In this document: one piece after another, positions 51,326 to 60,235 of the stretch
Position numbering within the stretch: position 1 is the stretch's first letter
Layout of the letters: each line of letters opens with the position of its first letter
Assembly (NCBI GenBank): GCA_949289635.1
Contig: CASEOS010000003.1
Location: 28,811 to 92,810 of the forward strand
DNA from: an uncultured Eubacteriales bacterium
GTDB taxonomy: Bacteria; Bacillota; Clostridia; TANB77; CAG-508
Direction of reading: 5' to 3'
DNA: 64,000 nt
Position numbers and translations under genes: made by a program
Notes under the pieces: model-generated
What the model was told of the DNA's origin: nothing
What the model saw: the letters and a program-made list of their open reading frames with translations, nothing else
The model's database searches: none

Positions 51326-51697
51326 TTATTTCTCCTCTTCTAATATATATTTATCTGTTACTAACATTCCTTTTGTCTTTCTTAAATACTCAAACTCATC
51401 ATATTCATCCATCTCTAAATCTTCTAATAATTCTTTCATTTCCTCTTGAGAATATGTTTCAATTTTAGGCAGTCTCACTTTAAAAATAGCAAAAATTTCA
51501 TCACTTTCATAAATCTTATCTAAATCATAAAAAGGTAATAAAGCTTCTGATATTACTTTTTCTTGGATTGCTTTTTCCACATGCTTTCTACTCATTTTAA
51601 AATAATACTTTCCCTTTTCTTTATCCCTAAATAATGCACCTATTAAATATTTTTTGTTTGTTTTATAATCTATCCATTTTAAATATAAATACTCCAT
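51326..51697 (-). CDS. Small HipS-like partner of the HipA-like kinases
   Basis: The 123-residue protein has YLIGALFRDKEKGKYYFKMS and LLPFYDLDKIYESDEIFAIF followed by KVRLP, a pattern reminiscent of the N-terminal coupling subdomain of HipA (vGxL..y.F.Y then FF.NLLP) that occurs as separate HipS proteins in tripartite HipBST systems. An acidic stretch follows, then YLRKTKGMLVTDKY. It is sandwiched between the two kinases with an 17-bp gap on one side and one base on the other, so an operon is almost certain. The similarity is by pattern only. Confidence 0.55.
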   Translation of the reverse strand: MEYLYLKWIDYKTNKKYLIGALFRDKEKGKYYFKMSRKHVEKAIQEKVISEALLPFYDLDKIYESDEIFAIFKVRLPKIETYSQEEMKELLEDLEMDEYDEFEYLRKTKGMLVTDKYILEEEK

Positions 51698-51714
51698 CTA
51701 TACACCTCATTTTA

Positions 51715-52824
51715 TTATAATTCTAGCGAATCATCATCTTCTCTTAGATTTTCTTTTGCCTTCCTTTGTTTAAAATCTTTTAATGTATCTGATATCTCTT
51801 CTTGTCTCTCTAAGAATATTTTTTTGGCAAATGTTTTATGTTCTTGAGATAAGCCTGAACATATTTCTAAGATTTCCTCTAAATTTTCAAATTTATATCT
51901 ACTAATATCTGATAATGAATCCATAGTTTCCTCATAATAATGCTCTAATAAATATTGTAACAAAGTTGTTGGCTCTGTTCTCTGTGTTTTTTCTGGTATA
52001 CCAATAAATGATGTTAAATTTTGCTTTTTATATTTTTGATATTCTTTTTCACTTGATAAATATCTTACAATATCACTCTTCTCTTCTTGCATTCCTAAAA
52101 TTTGTTCATTATCAAATAATGGATAAAAATTAATTTCATTTGTCGACTGATTTACTTTCACACCAAAATTGTCATCACTTCTATCTCTATTGGCAAATAA
52201 CAAATCAAACATACACATATCAAAAAATTCTTTTCTCATTTGTGAAATTTTATCGCTTTGCCCATTTTTTCTATAATATTCTTCTAAAGTTCTTAATATA
52301 ATTTCAATATTCACATAATTTTTTTCTGAATTTGTTGTACCTTGTATTATCATTTCTTTATATTTTTTAGGATATTCTTTTTTATAACTTTCTACAATAC
52401 TCATTAATGGTTTAAAACTTTCTTCCAATGTAAATTCGTAGTAACTTAAAACACCTTCTACATTGATGACTTTTTTACTATATTTATTTTTTATCTGGAT
52501 TTCTCCTAAATCTACTTTACAAACTTTTTTCCCTAACTGTTTCAAAATTAAATATGCTATATATTCTGCATAATGATTAGCAAAGTCTTTACTATTCTTT
52601 AATTTAGTATTATAGCCCTTCTTAGACTTAAAATGCGCCAATATTAATCCATTGTCATCTTTGTGACACATTGTTGTTTCTGCTTTCGTGTCACGCATTT
52701 CATATTCCCTTGCTCCATGAGTGTAAAAATAATATCCATTTTGAGGATTTAATTTTTTTACTATCCCTAACTCTTCATTTATTTCTTCTTTCACTGCTTC
52801 TAATGATTTTAATGGTAACAACAT
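51715..52824 (-). CDS. HipA-like protein kinase A
   Basis: The 369-residue protein is a second HipA/CtkA-type kinase: GLILAHFKSKKG (candidate ATP lysine, about 75-86), FANHYAEYIAYLILKQLGKK (about 97-116), catalytic LLFANRDRSDDNFGVKV (about 214-230) and metal-binding LFDNEQILGM (about 241-250). Catalytic Asp and Asn are intact. It shares only these motifs with kinase B, so the pair is an old duplication or assembly rather than a recent copy. It heads the unit kinase A, small partner, kinase B, XRE regulator. AAGGAG precedes the ATG. Confidence 0.75.
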   Translation of the reverse strand: MLLPLKSLEAVKEEINEELGIVKKLNPQNGYYFYTHGAREYEMRDTKAETTMCHKDDNGLILAHFKSKKGYNTKLKNSKDFANHYAEYIAYLILKQLGKKVCKVDLGEIQIKNKYSKKVINVEGVLSYYEFTLEESFKPLMSIVESYKKEYPKKYKEMIIQGTTNSEKNYVNIEIILRTLEEYYRKNGQSDKISQMRKEFFDMCMFDLLFANRDRSDDNFGVKVNQSTNEINFYPLFDNEQILGMQEEKSDIVRYLSSEKEYQKYKKQNLTSFIGIPEKTQRTEPTTLLQYLLEHYYEETMDSLSDISRYKFENLEEILEICSGLSQEHKTFAKKIFLERQEEISDTLKDFKQRKAKENLREDDDSLEL

Positions 52825-52946
52825 AATATCTCCTTTTCACTATATACATTTTACCATAATTTATGGAAAAAACAAGCATTTTATGGGTTTTATCTTATGT
52901 AAATTTTTATTTTAGTCAATCTATTTAAATTTTCTAATACCATATA

Positions 52947-53557
52947 TTAATTTTGTATATATATTAAATCCTCTAATATGGTATTTTTCATATTAGGATA
53001 TTTTAAAAATTTTAATACATTTATTAAATTATATTTTAACTCTAATATATGCTTATCATAAGTTGTTATTTGAAAACATTGTTTCATTGTTTTTCCATAA
53101 GGATATATATTATCCTTAACATATATTACAATAGGAATGATACTGATGTTTTTGATATCTTTTTGCTTACAATTTTGAATGATTTTGATACATTCTTGTA
53201 AAACAACATATGGTAAATCAACCAAAATCTCTTGTTGATACATAATCATATAAAAAATTTGTTTATCTAAATGCTTATATATGATTCTTATACCTTTCTG
53301 AGTTTTATGAAAATCCATATATATTAATTTTTCTTTTTCTATTTTTTCATGACTGTCTGAAAAAACTTTAAGAAAGGAACAAATTCTTTCTTTATCTTTA
53401 AATAGATATTCGATGATTTTGCTATATTTTATATTTAAATTATTTTCTCTTAATGCGTGATATTTCTCGTTTTCTTCTTGTAAATTTAAATAATCATATT
53501 GTTTTACATTATGAATACACTGAATATAGTTTTTATATGTAAATTGATATATGACCT
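52947..53557 (-). pseudogene. Degenerate Rpn/PD-(D/E)XK transposase-like protein
   Basis: The ATG-started frame (52947-53318) encodes 123 residues, but the same frame is open upstream to about 53557 (YQFTYKNYIQCIHNVKQYDY, KIIEYLFKDKERICSFLKVF), following AAGGAGG without a standard start codon. The whole matches the clostridial Rpn/PD-(D/E)XK family in outline: the core normally reads D-I-I-Y...F-L-I-E-H-Q, here RIIYKHLDKQIFYMIMYQQE, so the catalytic Asp and Glu are Arg and Met. VLQECIKIIQ and IIPIVIYVKD also fit. The gene has lost its start codon and active site; it may be a relic next to the kinase locus. Confidence 0.5.
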
Positions 53558-53683
53558 CTGTCGCCTCCTTACAAATTCATTTTTAAATTTATTTTTGAAA
53601 ATTTTTCGACTTGAAAATATATGATAAAATTTAGAATAAAAATATATAAATTAAATTATGTATATTAAATCACAAAATGTAGA

Positions 53684-53708
53684 AAAACACAAGCAAATCT
53701 TGTGTTTT
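53684..53708 (-). terminator. Terminator of rluB
   Basis: Perfect 10-bp stem AAAACACAAG/CTTGTGTTTT overlapping the rluB stop codon, with TTTTTC following on the minus strand. Confidence 0.75.
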
Positions 53709-54426
53709 AATCTTGTAATATTTTTTTTACTTCTTCTTTCGACAAATATCTCCATTTTCCGAGTTCTATATCTTTTACACCTATTCCTGCAATAGCACTT
53801 CTATGTAAAGCAAGTACTTTATGTCCAATTGCTTCACACATTTTCCTCACTTGTCTATTTTTTCCTTCATGGATGATAATTTCTAATCTTGTTATCTGTT
53901 TTTCTTCATCTGTTTTTAATATCTTTACTTTAGCAGGCTTTGTCACATATCCTCCGATATCTACACCTATTCTTAAAGCTTCTACATTTTCTTTACTAAT
54001 AATTCCTTTTAATGTGACTGTATATGTTTTATTGATTTCATGTTTTGGGTGTGTGACTTTATACACAAAGTCCCCATCATTTGTAAGAATTAAAGCTCCT
54101 GATGTATACATATCCAATCTTCCTACTGGTACTAATCTTTCTTTTACTTTTACTAAGTCTAAAACAGAATCACGATTAAATTGGTCTTTTACGGTAGTTA
54201 CATATCCAATTGGTTTGTTTAGTAAAATATATATTTTCTTATTTTCTATTTGCACCATTTTGTTTTCATATTTTACTTCATCTTCTCCAGGTTGTACTTT
54301 TATTCCTAATTCTGTTACCACTTTTCCATTTACTTGAACTTTTCCTTGTAAAATCAGTTCTTCTGCTTTTCTTCTTGAAGCAATTCCTGCTTCTGCTAAA
54401 TATTTTTGTAATCGTATTTCCTCCAA
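53707..54426 (-). CDS. rluB: RsuA/RluB-family pseudouridine synthase
   Basis: The 239-residue protein has an N-terminal S4 RNA-binding domain (RLQKYLAEAGIASRRKAEEL, about 4-24) and the catalytic GRLDMYTSGALILTNDG motif (about 101-117), then KTYTVTLKG and EGKNRQVRKMCEAIGH. It modifies 23S rRNA, probably U2605-type. It follows rluD by 21 bp. In many Firmicutes rluB lies with scpAB, which is not seen here. Confidence 0.92.
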   Translation of the reverse strand: MEEIRLQKYLAEAGIASRRKAEELILQGKVQVNGKVVTELGIKVQPGEDEVKYENKMVQIENKKIYILLNKPIGYVTTVKDQFNRDSVLDLVKVKERLVPVGRLDMYTSGALILTNDGDFVYKVTHPKHEINKTYTVTLKGIISKENVEALRIGVDIGGYVTKPAKVKILKTDEEKQITRLEIIIHEGKNRQVRKMCEAIGHKVLALHRSAIAGIGVKDIELGKWRYLSKEEVKKILQD

Positions 54427-54447
54427 TAAATATTCTCCCTTCTGATA

Positions 54448-55362
54448 TTAATCCTGTCTTTTTCTATTTTCTAAATCTTTTAGCATATTTTCAAAATATT
54501 CTGGTAGTTTTGCTTCTAAATACATCTTTTCTCCAGTGATTGGATGGGTAAATTCTAAGCTTTTGGCATGCAAACATTGCCCTTTCACATTCCATTCATT
54601 TTTTCCATTTGAATATACTTCATCTCCAACAATCGGATATCCAATTTGAGATAAATGTACTCTAATTTGATGGGTTCTTCCTGTTTCTATGTTTACTTGT
54701 AATAATGTATAATTATCGTATCTTTGTAATACTTTAAAATGAGTAATTGCTTCTTTTCCTTTTTTGGTAACTGCCATTTTCTTTCTATCTTTTTCACTTC
54801 TTCCAATCGGCATATTGATAGTAGCTTCATTTTCTTTAACGATTCCTCTTACCAAAGCAATATATGTCTTTTTGACTTTATGATCTTTTATTTGTTCACT
54901 TAAATTTATATGTGCTTTATCATTTTTGGCAACAATAATAATTCCTGATGTATCTTTATCTAATCTATGCACTATTCCTGGTCTAATTTCTCCTCCAATT
55001 CCTGATAAAGAGTCTTTACAAATGGCCATAATAGCATTTACTAATGTTCCATCTGGATTTCCATTTGCAGGATGTACAACCATTCCTTTTGTTTTATTTA
55101 CAACAATAATATCATTATCTTCATAAATAATGTCTAAAGGAATTTCTTGTGCCTTTAAAGATACTTCTACTGGAATTTCTTCTTCTACTTCAATTTTATC
55201 TCCCGCTTGTACTTTATATGATGACTTTACAGTTTTACCGTTTACTAATACCTTTCCATTAGCAATTAATCTTTGGATAGCTACTCTTGATGTATCTTCA
55301 AGCTTTTCTGATAAATAGGCATCAATTCTTTTGTTCTCATTTTCTACTTCAAAATATTTCAT
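54448..55362 (-). CDS. rluD: Pseudouridine synthase RluD-type
   Basis: The 304-residue protein has an S4 domain (about 12-60), the catalytic IVHRLDKDTSGIIIVAKND motif (about 136-154) and ETGRTHQIRVHLSQIGYPIV. RluD-like enzymes modify helix 69 of 23S rRNA. The lspA-rluD order upstream is common in Firmicutes and is kept here, though with a 160-bp gap (55363-55522) that is AT-rich and holds no gene. Confidence 0.93.
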   Translation of the reverse strand: MKYFEVENENKRIDAYLSEKLEDTSRVAIQRLIANGKVLVNGKTVKSSYKVQAGDKIEVEEEIPVEVSLKAQEIPLDIIYEDNDIIVVNKTKGMVVHPANGNPDGTLVNAIMAICKDSLSGIGGEIRPGIVHRLDKDTSGIIIVAKNDKAHINLSEQIKDHKVKKTYIALVRGIVKENEATINMPIGRSEKDRKKMAVTKKGKEAITHFKVLQRYDNYTLLQVNIETGRTHQIRVHLSQIGYPIVGDEVYSNGKNEWNVKGQCLHAKSLEFTHPITGEKMYLEAKLPEYFENMLKDLENRKRQD

Positions 55363-55522
55363 CTATGATTTGTCCTTTCATTTTTAGGTAATTGTATTTT
55401 TATATATGATTAGATTTTTCTATGCTATATGCTTTACATATAATCTCATTCCTTATGAAGTCACAGATTCCTTTAGAAAAAATGAAAATTTTTCAATTTT
55501 AATTATTGCAAGTTTTCACTAT

Positions 55523-56044
55523 TCATCCATTAGATGAATTATCTTCATCTTTTTCATCTGTTTTCGATTTCTTTTTTGATAATTCTTTTGCAGAAAAAGA
55601 TGCAAATATAGCCACAAAGGAAACCCAACCAATTAAAATACAAACATCAGCCATATTAAATGTCGGAAAATTTCCAATGTGAATAAATTCTACAACACTT
55701 CCTCTACATAGTCTATCGATAATATTACTAACCCCTCCTGCAAAAGCTAGGCTTAACAATATTTTTATTCTTTTGGTTATAAATTGATTATCACTTTTTA
55801 TAATTCCTAAAATGATTCCCACAATAACTAAATTGGTTAATATGTTGACACCTCTAGCTGTTTCATCATATATGCCATTTTGTATTTCTACCGATTTTAA
55901 TACCATTTTGTCAGTTATCAATGTCATTTCTCCGTAATGGACAACAAGAGCTTTAGAGAACTGATCCATAAATATAATCATAAATATAATAACAGCTAGC
56001 ACAAGATAAAATTTTTTCAATTTTTTCTTTTCTTCTTTTTTCAT
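55523..56044 (-). CDS. lspA: Lipoprotein signal peptidase (signal peptidase II)
   Basis: The 173-residue membrane protein has four hydrophobic helices and both catalytic Asp motifs: GGVSNIIDRLCRGSVVEFI and FNMADVCILIG. It cleaves prolipoprotein signal peptides at the lipobox. A charged Lys/Asp tail extends beyond the last helix. It follows the GT-C-like membrane gene by 15 bp. Confidence 0.93.
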   Translation of the reverse strand: MKKEEKKKLKKFYLVLAVIIFMIIFMDQFSKALVVHYGEMTLITDKMVLKSVEIQNGIYDETARGVNILTNLVIVGIILGIIKSDNQFITKRIKILLSLAFAGGVSNIIDRLCRGSVVEFIHIGNFPTFNMADVCILIGWVSFVAIFASFSAKELSKKKSKTDEKDEDNSSNG

Positions 56045-56059
56045 AAATCCCTCTCTTTT

Positions 56060-57769
56060 TTATGCATTTAATCTCTCATATATTGTAAAGTAATCATCTT
56101 CATATAACTCTTTATAGTTTGGATCCTTTGTTTCCTTTATAATCATATTCATTTTTGAATTTTTATAAGTAATCACATGGGTAATCTCATACTTTTCAAA
56201 TGTATCTTCATAAAATTCTCCTATACTAGATGTGTTAATAAAATCCATGAAGATATCTTCTTCTTTTCCACTAAATTCTGGTGCATACAAATCTGCTCTA
56301 GAGTCAATAAATACTGGAATTCCCCTATATATCATATAACTACCATAATTATATTCATTATAAAATTTAGCTTGTCCCAAATCTATATTCTCTAATATAT
56401 AATCACATGCTTGAACTGGATAAGAAGATTCATCAATATATTCATCATTTTGTTTTGGTTCATAGAAATGATAACTTAAAGCTAGCATAATAACAATCAT
56501 AAGGATATAACCTACTTTACTTGCTATCATTTGTGTTAATCTTTCTAATCCATTTTTTGTATATAATTCAAATAAACCACCTATCATTTTGTTAACTACT
56601 AATACACCTATCAGGCAAAACATGGTCATTTGTCTTCTGGATGCTAACATTAAAAGACATAAACCACCTATCATAAATAAGTCACTCAATTTGATTTTAG
56701 TCTTTGTAAAGGTTAGAATTGCTAAAACAACTACAATTGCTGACAATGCTTCTGTTTCATCAATAATGGTCATTGGTAAATGTTCATTAATATTTTGTGT
56801 TGTATTTCCTTCCATAGTTTTAACTAAATATGTATATGGTGTATTTCCTAGTGGTGTTAGCAATCCTGTAAATGCACATATAATCATAACCAATATTAAC
56901 CATTTTACATTTGGATTTTTTGTAAATCTAATTTTATATGGATTTTTTAGTTCTTCTTCTCTTTTGATTTTTATTTTCTCATTTTTTGCAACAATCTCTT
57001 TTAATTTTTCTTCTAGTGCTAACTTTTTATCAACATATTTTCCTGATTTTGTTAATAATTTAATTCTAAATTTTAAGATTTTTATATTTAATTTTCTATA
57101 TATAGTCACTTCTGCTATTAATGCAAGTATATATTCTGCTATATATGGTAAAAACAATACAAATATAAATGGCCAAACAGCACAATGTAAATTTGCAATT
57201 AGTGTTGCAATCAGTACTAGACCAATAGCATATCGCATTTTCCTATTTTTCAAAAACATTTCTATACAATAGATAATCCATACAAATAAGATAAATGTTA
57301 CCAATTGTGCTCTTGCTGCAATATATCCTCTTATCATATAGATAACAATTGCGGTTAGAATAAATGAAACCAATTGATTTTTCGCAATTTTTGTATTAAC
57401 TATATACAAAGAAATTCCTAATATAACTGTTAATATACAAGTAGTTACATAAATTCCTGTCATGCCAAATCCTGTATATATATAATAGGTTATTAAGTCA
57501 TACAACCAATGTGGATAGGTATAAGCTAGACCTTCATGCCAAGAAAAATGATCTTGCATATCAACTCCTGTTTCAGTTATTTGCTCTCCTATTTTTATCG
57601 TATAGAATGTATCATTTTGTAATGTAACTGGCGTCATAGCAATACAAAATATAGCAATTAATACAATGGCTATCACTCCAAAAAACCATTTAGAATGAAG
57701 TATCCCTTTTATTTTCTCACTTTTCTTACTTTTTTCTTTTTTCTCTTTTTCTTCTTTGTGTTTAAACAT
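56060..57769 (-). CDS. Polytopic membrane protein, GT-C glycosyltransferase-like
   Basis: The start is MFKHKEEKEKKE, after GGAGGAG; five extra upstream codons lack support. The 569-residue protein has about ten membrane helices after a Lys/Glu-rich N-terminus. The first extracytoplasmic loop holds DTFYTIKIGEQI and DMQDHFSWHEG, an acidic and His-bearing loop of the kind seen in GT-C enzymes (DxD-like in loop 1). A soluble C-terminal domain follows (YNEYNYGSYMIYRGIPVFID, DSRADLYAPEFSG), as in polyprenyl-sugar transferase relatives. Substrate unknown. It is upstream of lspA in one unit. Confidence 0.55.
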   Translation of the reverse strand: MFKHKEEKEKKEKSKKSEKIKGILHSKWFFGVIAIVLIAIFCIAMTPVTLQNDTFYTIKIGEQITETGVDMQDHFSWHEGLAYTYPHWLYDLITYYIYTGFGMTGIYVTTCILTVILGISLYIVNTKIAKNQLVSFILTAIVIYMIRGYIAARAQLVTFILFVWIIYCIEMFLKNRKMRYAIGLVLIATLIANLHCAVWPFIFVLFLPYIAEYILALIAEVTIYRKLNIKILKFRIKLLTKSGKYVDKKLALEEKLKEIVAKNEKIKIKREEELKNPYKIRFTKNPNVKWLILVMIICAFTGLLTPLGNTPYTYLVKTMEGNTTQNINEHLPMTIIDETEALSAIVVVLAILTFTKTKIKLSDLFMIGGLCLLMLASRRQMTMFCLIGVLVVNKMIGGLFELYTKNGLERLTQMIASKVGYILMIVIMLALSYHFYEPKQNDEYIDESSYPVQACDYILENIDLGQAKFYNEYNYGSYMIYRGIPVFIDSRADLYAPEFSGKEEDIFMDFINTSSIGEFYEDTFEKYEITHVITYKNSKMNMIIKETKDPNYKELYEDDYFTIYERLNA

Positions 57770-57854
57770 ATTTCTCCTCCACAAATCTTTTTATAATCTT
57801 TCCTCTTTGAAAAAATTTTGTTCAAATAAAATGATTTCTTTTGCATTATATCAA

Positions 57855-57890
57855 AAAAAGTTTGAAAAGACTAGACTTTTCAAACTTTTT
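57855..57890 (-). terminator. Terminator of the SSB-like gene
   Basis: Perfect 15-bp stem AAAAAGTTTGAAAAG/CTTTTCAAACTTTTT, 6-nt loop, with further Us on the minus strand. Confidence 0.8.
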
Positions 57891-57910
57891 ATTACATTTG
57901 TATTTATATC

Positions 57911-58615
57911 TTATACAGCTTCTTGATTTTCTGTTTCAGCTGTATTTTCATTATCATTTTCCTCAATAACTTCTAAGCTTCCTACTGAAACTTCATAAGC
58001 AACTCTTGTTTCAACACTTCCATCTTCATGTTTCTTTTCGTAAGTTCTTGATTGAACTCTACCTACCAATTTTATTTGAGAACCTACTTCAAGATTTTGA
58101 CAAAATCTTGCATTTCTTCCCCATGCTATACATGGAATATAATCTGATTTATTATATGCTCTATTTACTGCAAGTAAGATATCTGCAATTTCTCTACCAA
58201 ATGGTGTTTGTCTGTAAATTGGTTTTTTACAAATATAACCAATTAAAACAACTTCATTGGTAATAACATCTTTTTTTGTCATTTCATTTTCTTCTTCACT
58301 TTGTTCTTCTTCAGATATCACTCTTACATCTTTAGCAAACACTGTTAAGATTAATCTGTTTTTTTCACTTTCATAACTATTATATGATCTAAATTGTCCT
58401 TTTACTAACAATTTTTGTCCTTCATTTAATGTATCTTCATTAATTAGTCTTTCTGAAATGGTAATTGGTATGATATCTTCTACACCACTTAAACGAGGTA
58501 TTTCTAAGTTAAAAATGTAAAATCTTTCTCCATAAATTTCATGACTAAATTTCTTTTCTCCTGTAACTTTTCCAACTAATGTTAAATAGTTGTTTTCTAA
58601 ATAATTTGTATCCAA
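57911..58615 (-). CDS. Tandem OB-fold single-stranded DNA-binding protein
   Basis: The 234-residue protein has two SSB-like OB folds: residues 8-105 (LTLVGKVTGEKKFSHEIYGE, LLVKGQFRSYNS) and about 118-215 (NEVVLIGYICKKPIYRQTPF, VNRAYNKSDYIPCIAWGRNA, LVGRVQSRTYEKK). The second half is the better match to SSB. An acidic C-terminal tail exists but does not end in the DDDLPF-type tip of replicative SSB. A two-domain layout in one chain is unusual for bacterial SSB. AAGGAGG precedes the ATG; it has its own terminator. Confidence 0.8.
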   Translation of the reverse strand: MDTNYLENNYLTLVGKVTGEKKFSHEIYGERFYIFNLEIPRLSGVEDIIPITISERLINEDTLNEGQKLLVKGQFRSYNSYESEKNRLILTVFAKDVRVISEEEQSEEENEMTKKDVITNEVVLIGYICKKPIYRQTPFGREIADILLAVNRAYNKSDYIPCIAWGRNARFCQNLEVGSQIKLVGRVQSRTYEKKHEDGSVETRVAYEVSVGSLEVIEENDNENTAETENQEAV

Positions 58616-58756
58616 TTTATTTTCCTCCTTAAAATTTATTTTATCAATTGTATTTTTTTACCTCTTTTAGTCTACATTACCTATTATACAACATTTTCCC
58701 GGTTTTGTCTACATAAAAGGTTAAATTTGTAATTTTTTTATAAAAATTCCTTATTT

Positions 58757-59263
58757 TTAGGTGTTTTCTTTATTATATATAAGATAAATTGCAAAAATTG
58801 CCAATACATTTTCTATTTGATTTGTTTTATATTGTTTCAAATCTATTTCCATTTCTCCCATTTCAATTGTTTTTTGCTCTAAATTATTTATGTTTCTCTG
58901 TATAAATAAAATTGCCTTATCTTCTTGAATGCTTGATATGGTTATTGTTGATTTTTGATTTAAACCATAACTTATACAATTTGTTTTTTTATTAGATATG
59001 ACTCTTGTATAACAAAATATATCTGCATTTATGATTACAAACATACAATGACTACAAAGTTTATTTAATATAGATGTTTGTTCATTATTCATGTTTTGTT
59101 GATAGCATAATACAATTGTTTCAAATACAATATTTTTCATATTTTTTATGTTACTAGGACATATATGAACCAATTCTAAATCTTTTCTATTTACTAATTT
59201 TATTATATTTTGTTTTATCTTTTCATATTCTGAATCATTCGAAAAAATACCAATAAAATGCAT
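58757..59263 (-). CDS. Uncharacterised small protein, faint Mur-ligase-like pattern
   Basis: I do not recognise the 168-residue product with confidence. CISYGLNQKSTITISSIQED is like the middle-domain strand of Mur ligases (the ITYGxn pattern), and ENVLAIFAIYLIYNK at the end resembles the NxxaAiAa helix of the same family. However, the P-loop is missing, so it cannot be a working ligase. Three Cys occur in the centre (LCSHCMFVIINADIFCYTRV). No signal peptide. It appears monocistronic. Confidence 0.4.
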   Translation of the reverse strand: MHFIGIFSNDSEYEKIKQNIIKLVNRKDLELVHICPSNIKNMKNIVFETIVLCYQQNMNNEQTSILNKLCSHCMFVIINADIFCYTRVISNKKTNCISYGLNQKSTITISSIQEDKAILFIQRNINNLEQKTIEMGEMEIDLKQYKTNQIENVLAIFAIYLIYNKENT

Positions 59264-59376
59264 TTTAAAATTCTCCTAAAAACAAGTATCAGATTTTATA
59301 AACGATAATGTCGTAAAAAATCTAGTTCTTGTATAACTACATTTATTTTTTCCTCTATTTCCAATTTTATACATAC

Positions 59377-60147
59377 TTATTTACTTTTTTGTGTTCCATT
59401 AACATCAATTGTATAATTGTCTTTGTATATGAATTCTGAAATTTTTACAATTTCTAAATTTTTTTCTTTTATATTTTTGATAATTTTATCTAAACTATCT
59501 GCTGTATGTTCTGTTCCATTATGCATTAATATAATATCTCCTGAAGAAATTTTATCTTTTATTCGATTCCACATTTCTTCTCCTGTTAATCCTGTATAGT
59601 CTAGTGTATCTAGACTCCACTGTATTGCATAATATCCATTATCCTGTGCTGCTTTTATAACAGTTTGATTATATTCCCCATATGGTGTTCTATATAAATT
59701 TGTTCTACTTCCTGTCATCTTCTCTATTTTGTCATTACTATTTTCTAATTGATTTACATTTTCTTCATAACTTAAATTATTAACATGTGGATGTGTATCA
59801 CTATGTGTTCCAATCTCATGACCAGCTTCATTTATTTTTTTGACTGCTTCTGGATATTTATCTATCCAATCTCCTACCATGAAAAATGTTATTTTTACAT
59901 TGTTTTTTTCTAATATTTCTAATATTTTATCAATATCATCTGCATTCCACGCACAATTCATGGTTAATGCTACTTTATTTTCTTCTGTTTGCACTTTATA
60001 TATTGGTAACAATTTTTCATTTGTAGAAGATGTCATTACTGTTTCTTTTTCGTTCATGAGTGTTCCAGCTATACAAAATAATAGTATGACCATAATGGCT
60101 GATATACAATATGTATATATTTTTTGTTTATGAAATACAATAAACAT
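59377..60147 (-). CDS. Polysaccharide deacetylase (NodB domain)
   Basis: The 256-residue protein has an N-terminal membrane anchor (about 9-30) and a NodB domain: motif 1 VALTMNCAWNADD (about 58-70, where the usual TFDDG is changed), motif 2 GTHSDTHPHV, motif 3 YRTPYGEYN and IILMHNG near the end. The altered motif 1 is like PdaB/CDA variants of spore formers. It probably acts on peptidoglycan or spore cortex outside the membrane. It lies next to the cwlD homologue, in the same direction. Confidence 0.82.
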   Translation of the reverse strand: MFIVFHKQKIYTYCISAIMVILLFCIAGTLMNEKETVMTSSTNEKLLPIYKVQTEENKVALTMNCAWNADDIDKILEILEKNNVKITFFMVGDWIDKYPEAVKKINEAGHEIGTHSDTHPHVNNLSYEENVNQLENSNDKIEKMTGSRTNLYRTPYGEYNQTVIKAAQDNGYYAIQWSLDTLDYTGLTGEEMWNRIKDKISSGDIILMHNGTEHTADSLDKIIKNIKEKNLEIVKISEFIYKDNYTIDVNGTQKSK

Positions 60148-60235
60148 CTATTTCCTCCCACATTATGATAATATTAATATATATGTCCTTTCTTTTTATT
60201 TATTACATGGTTTTTCATCTTTTATTGAATAGTTA

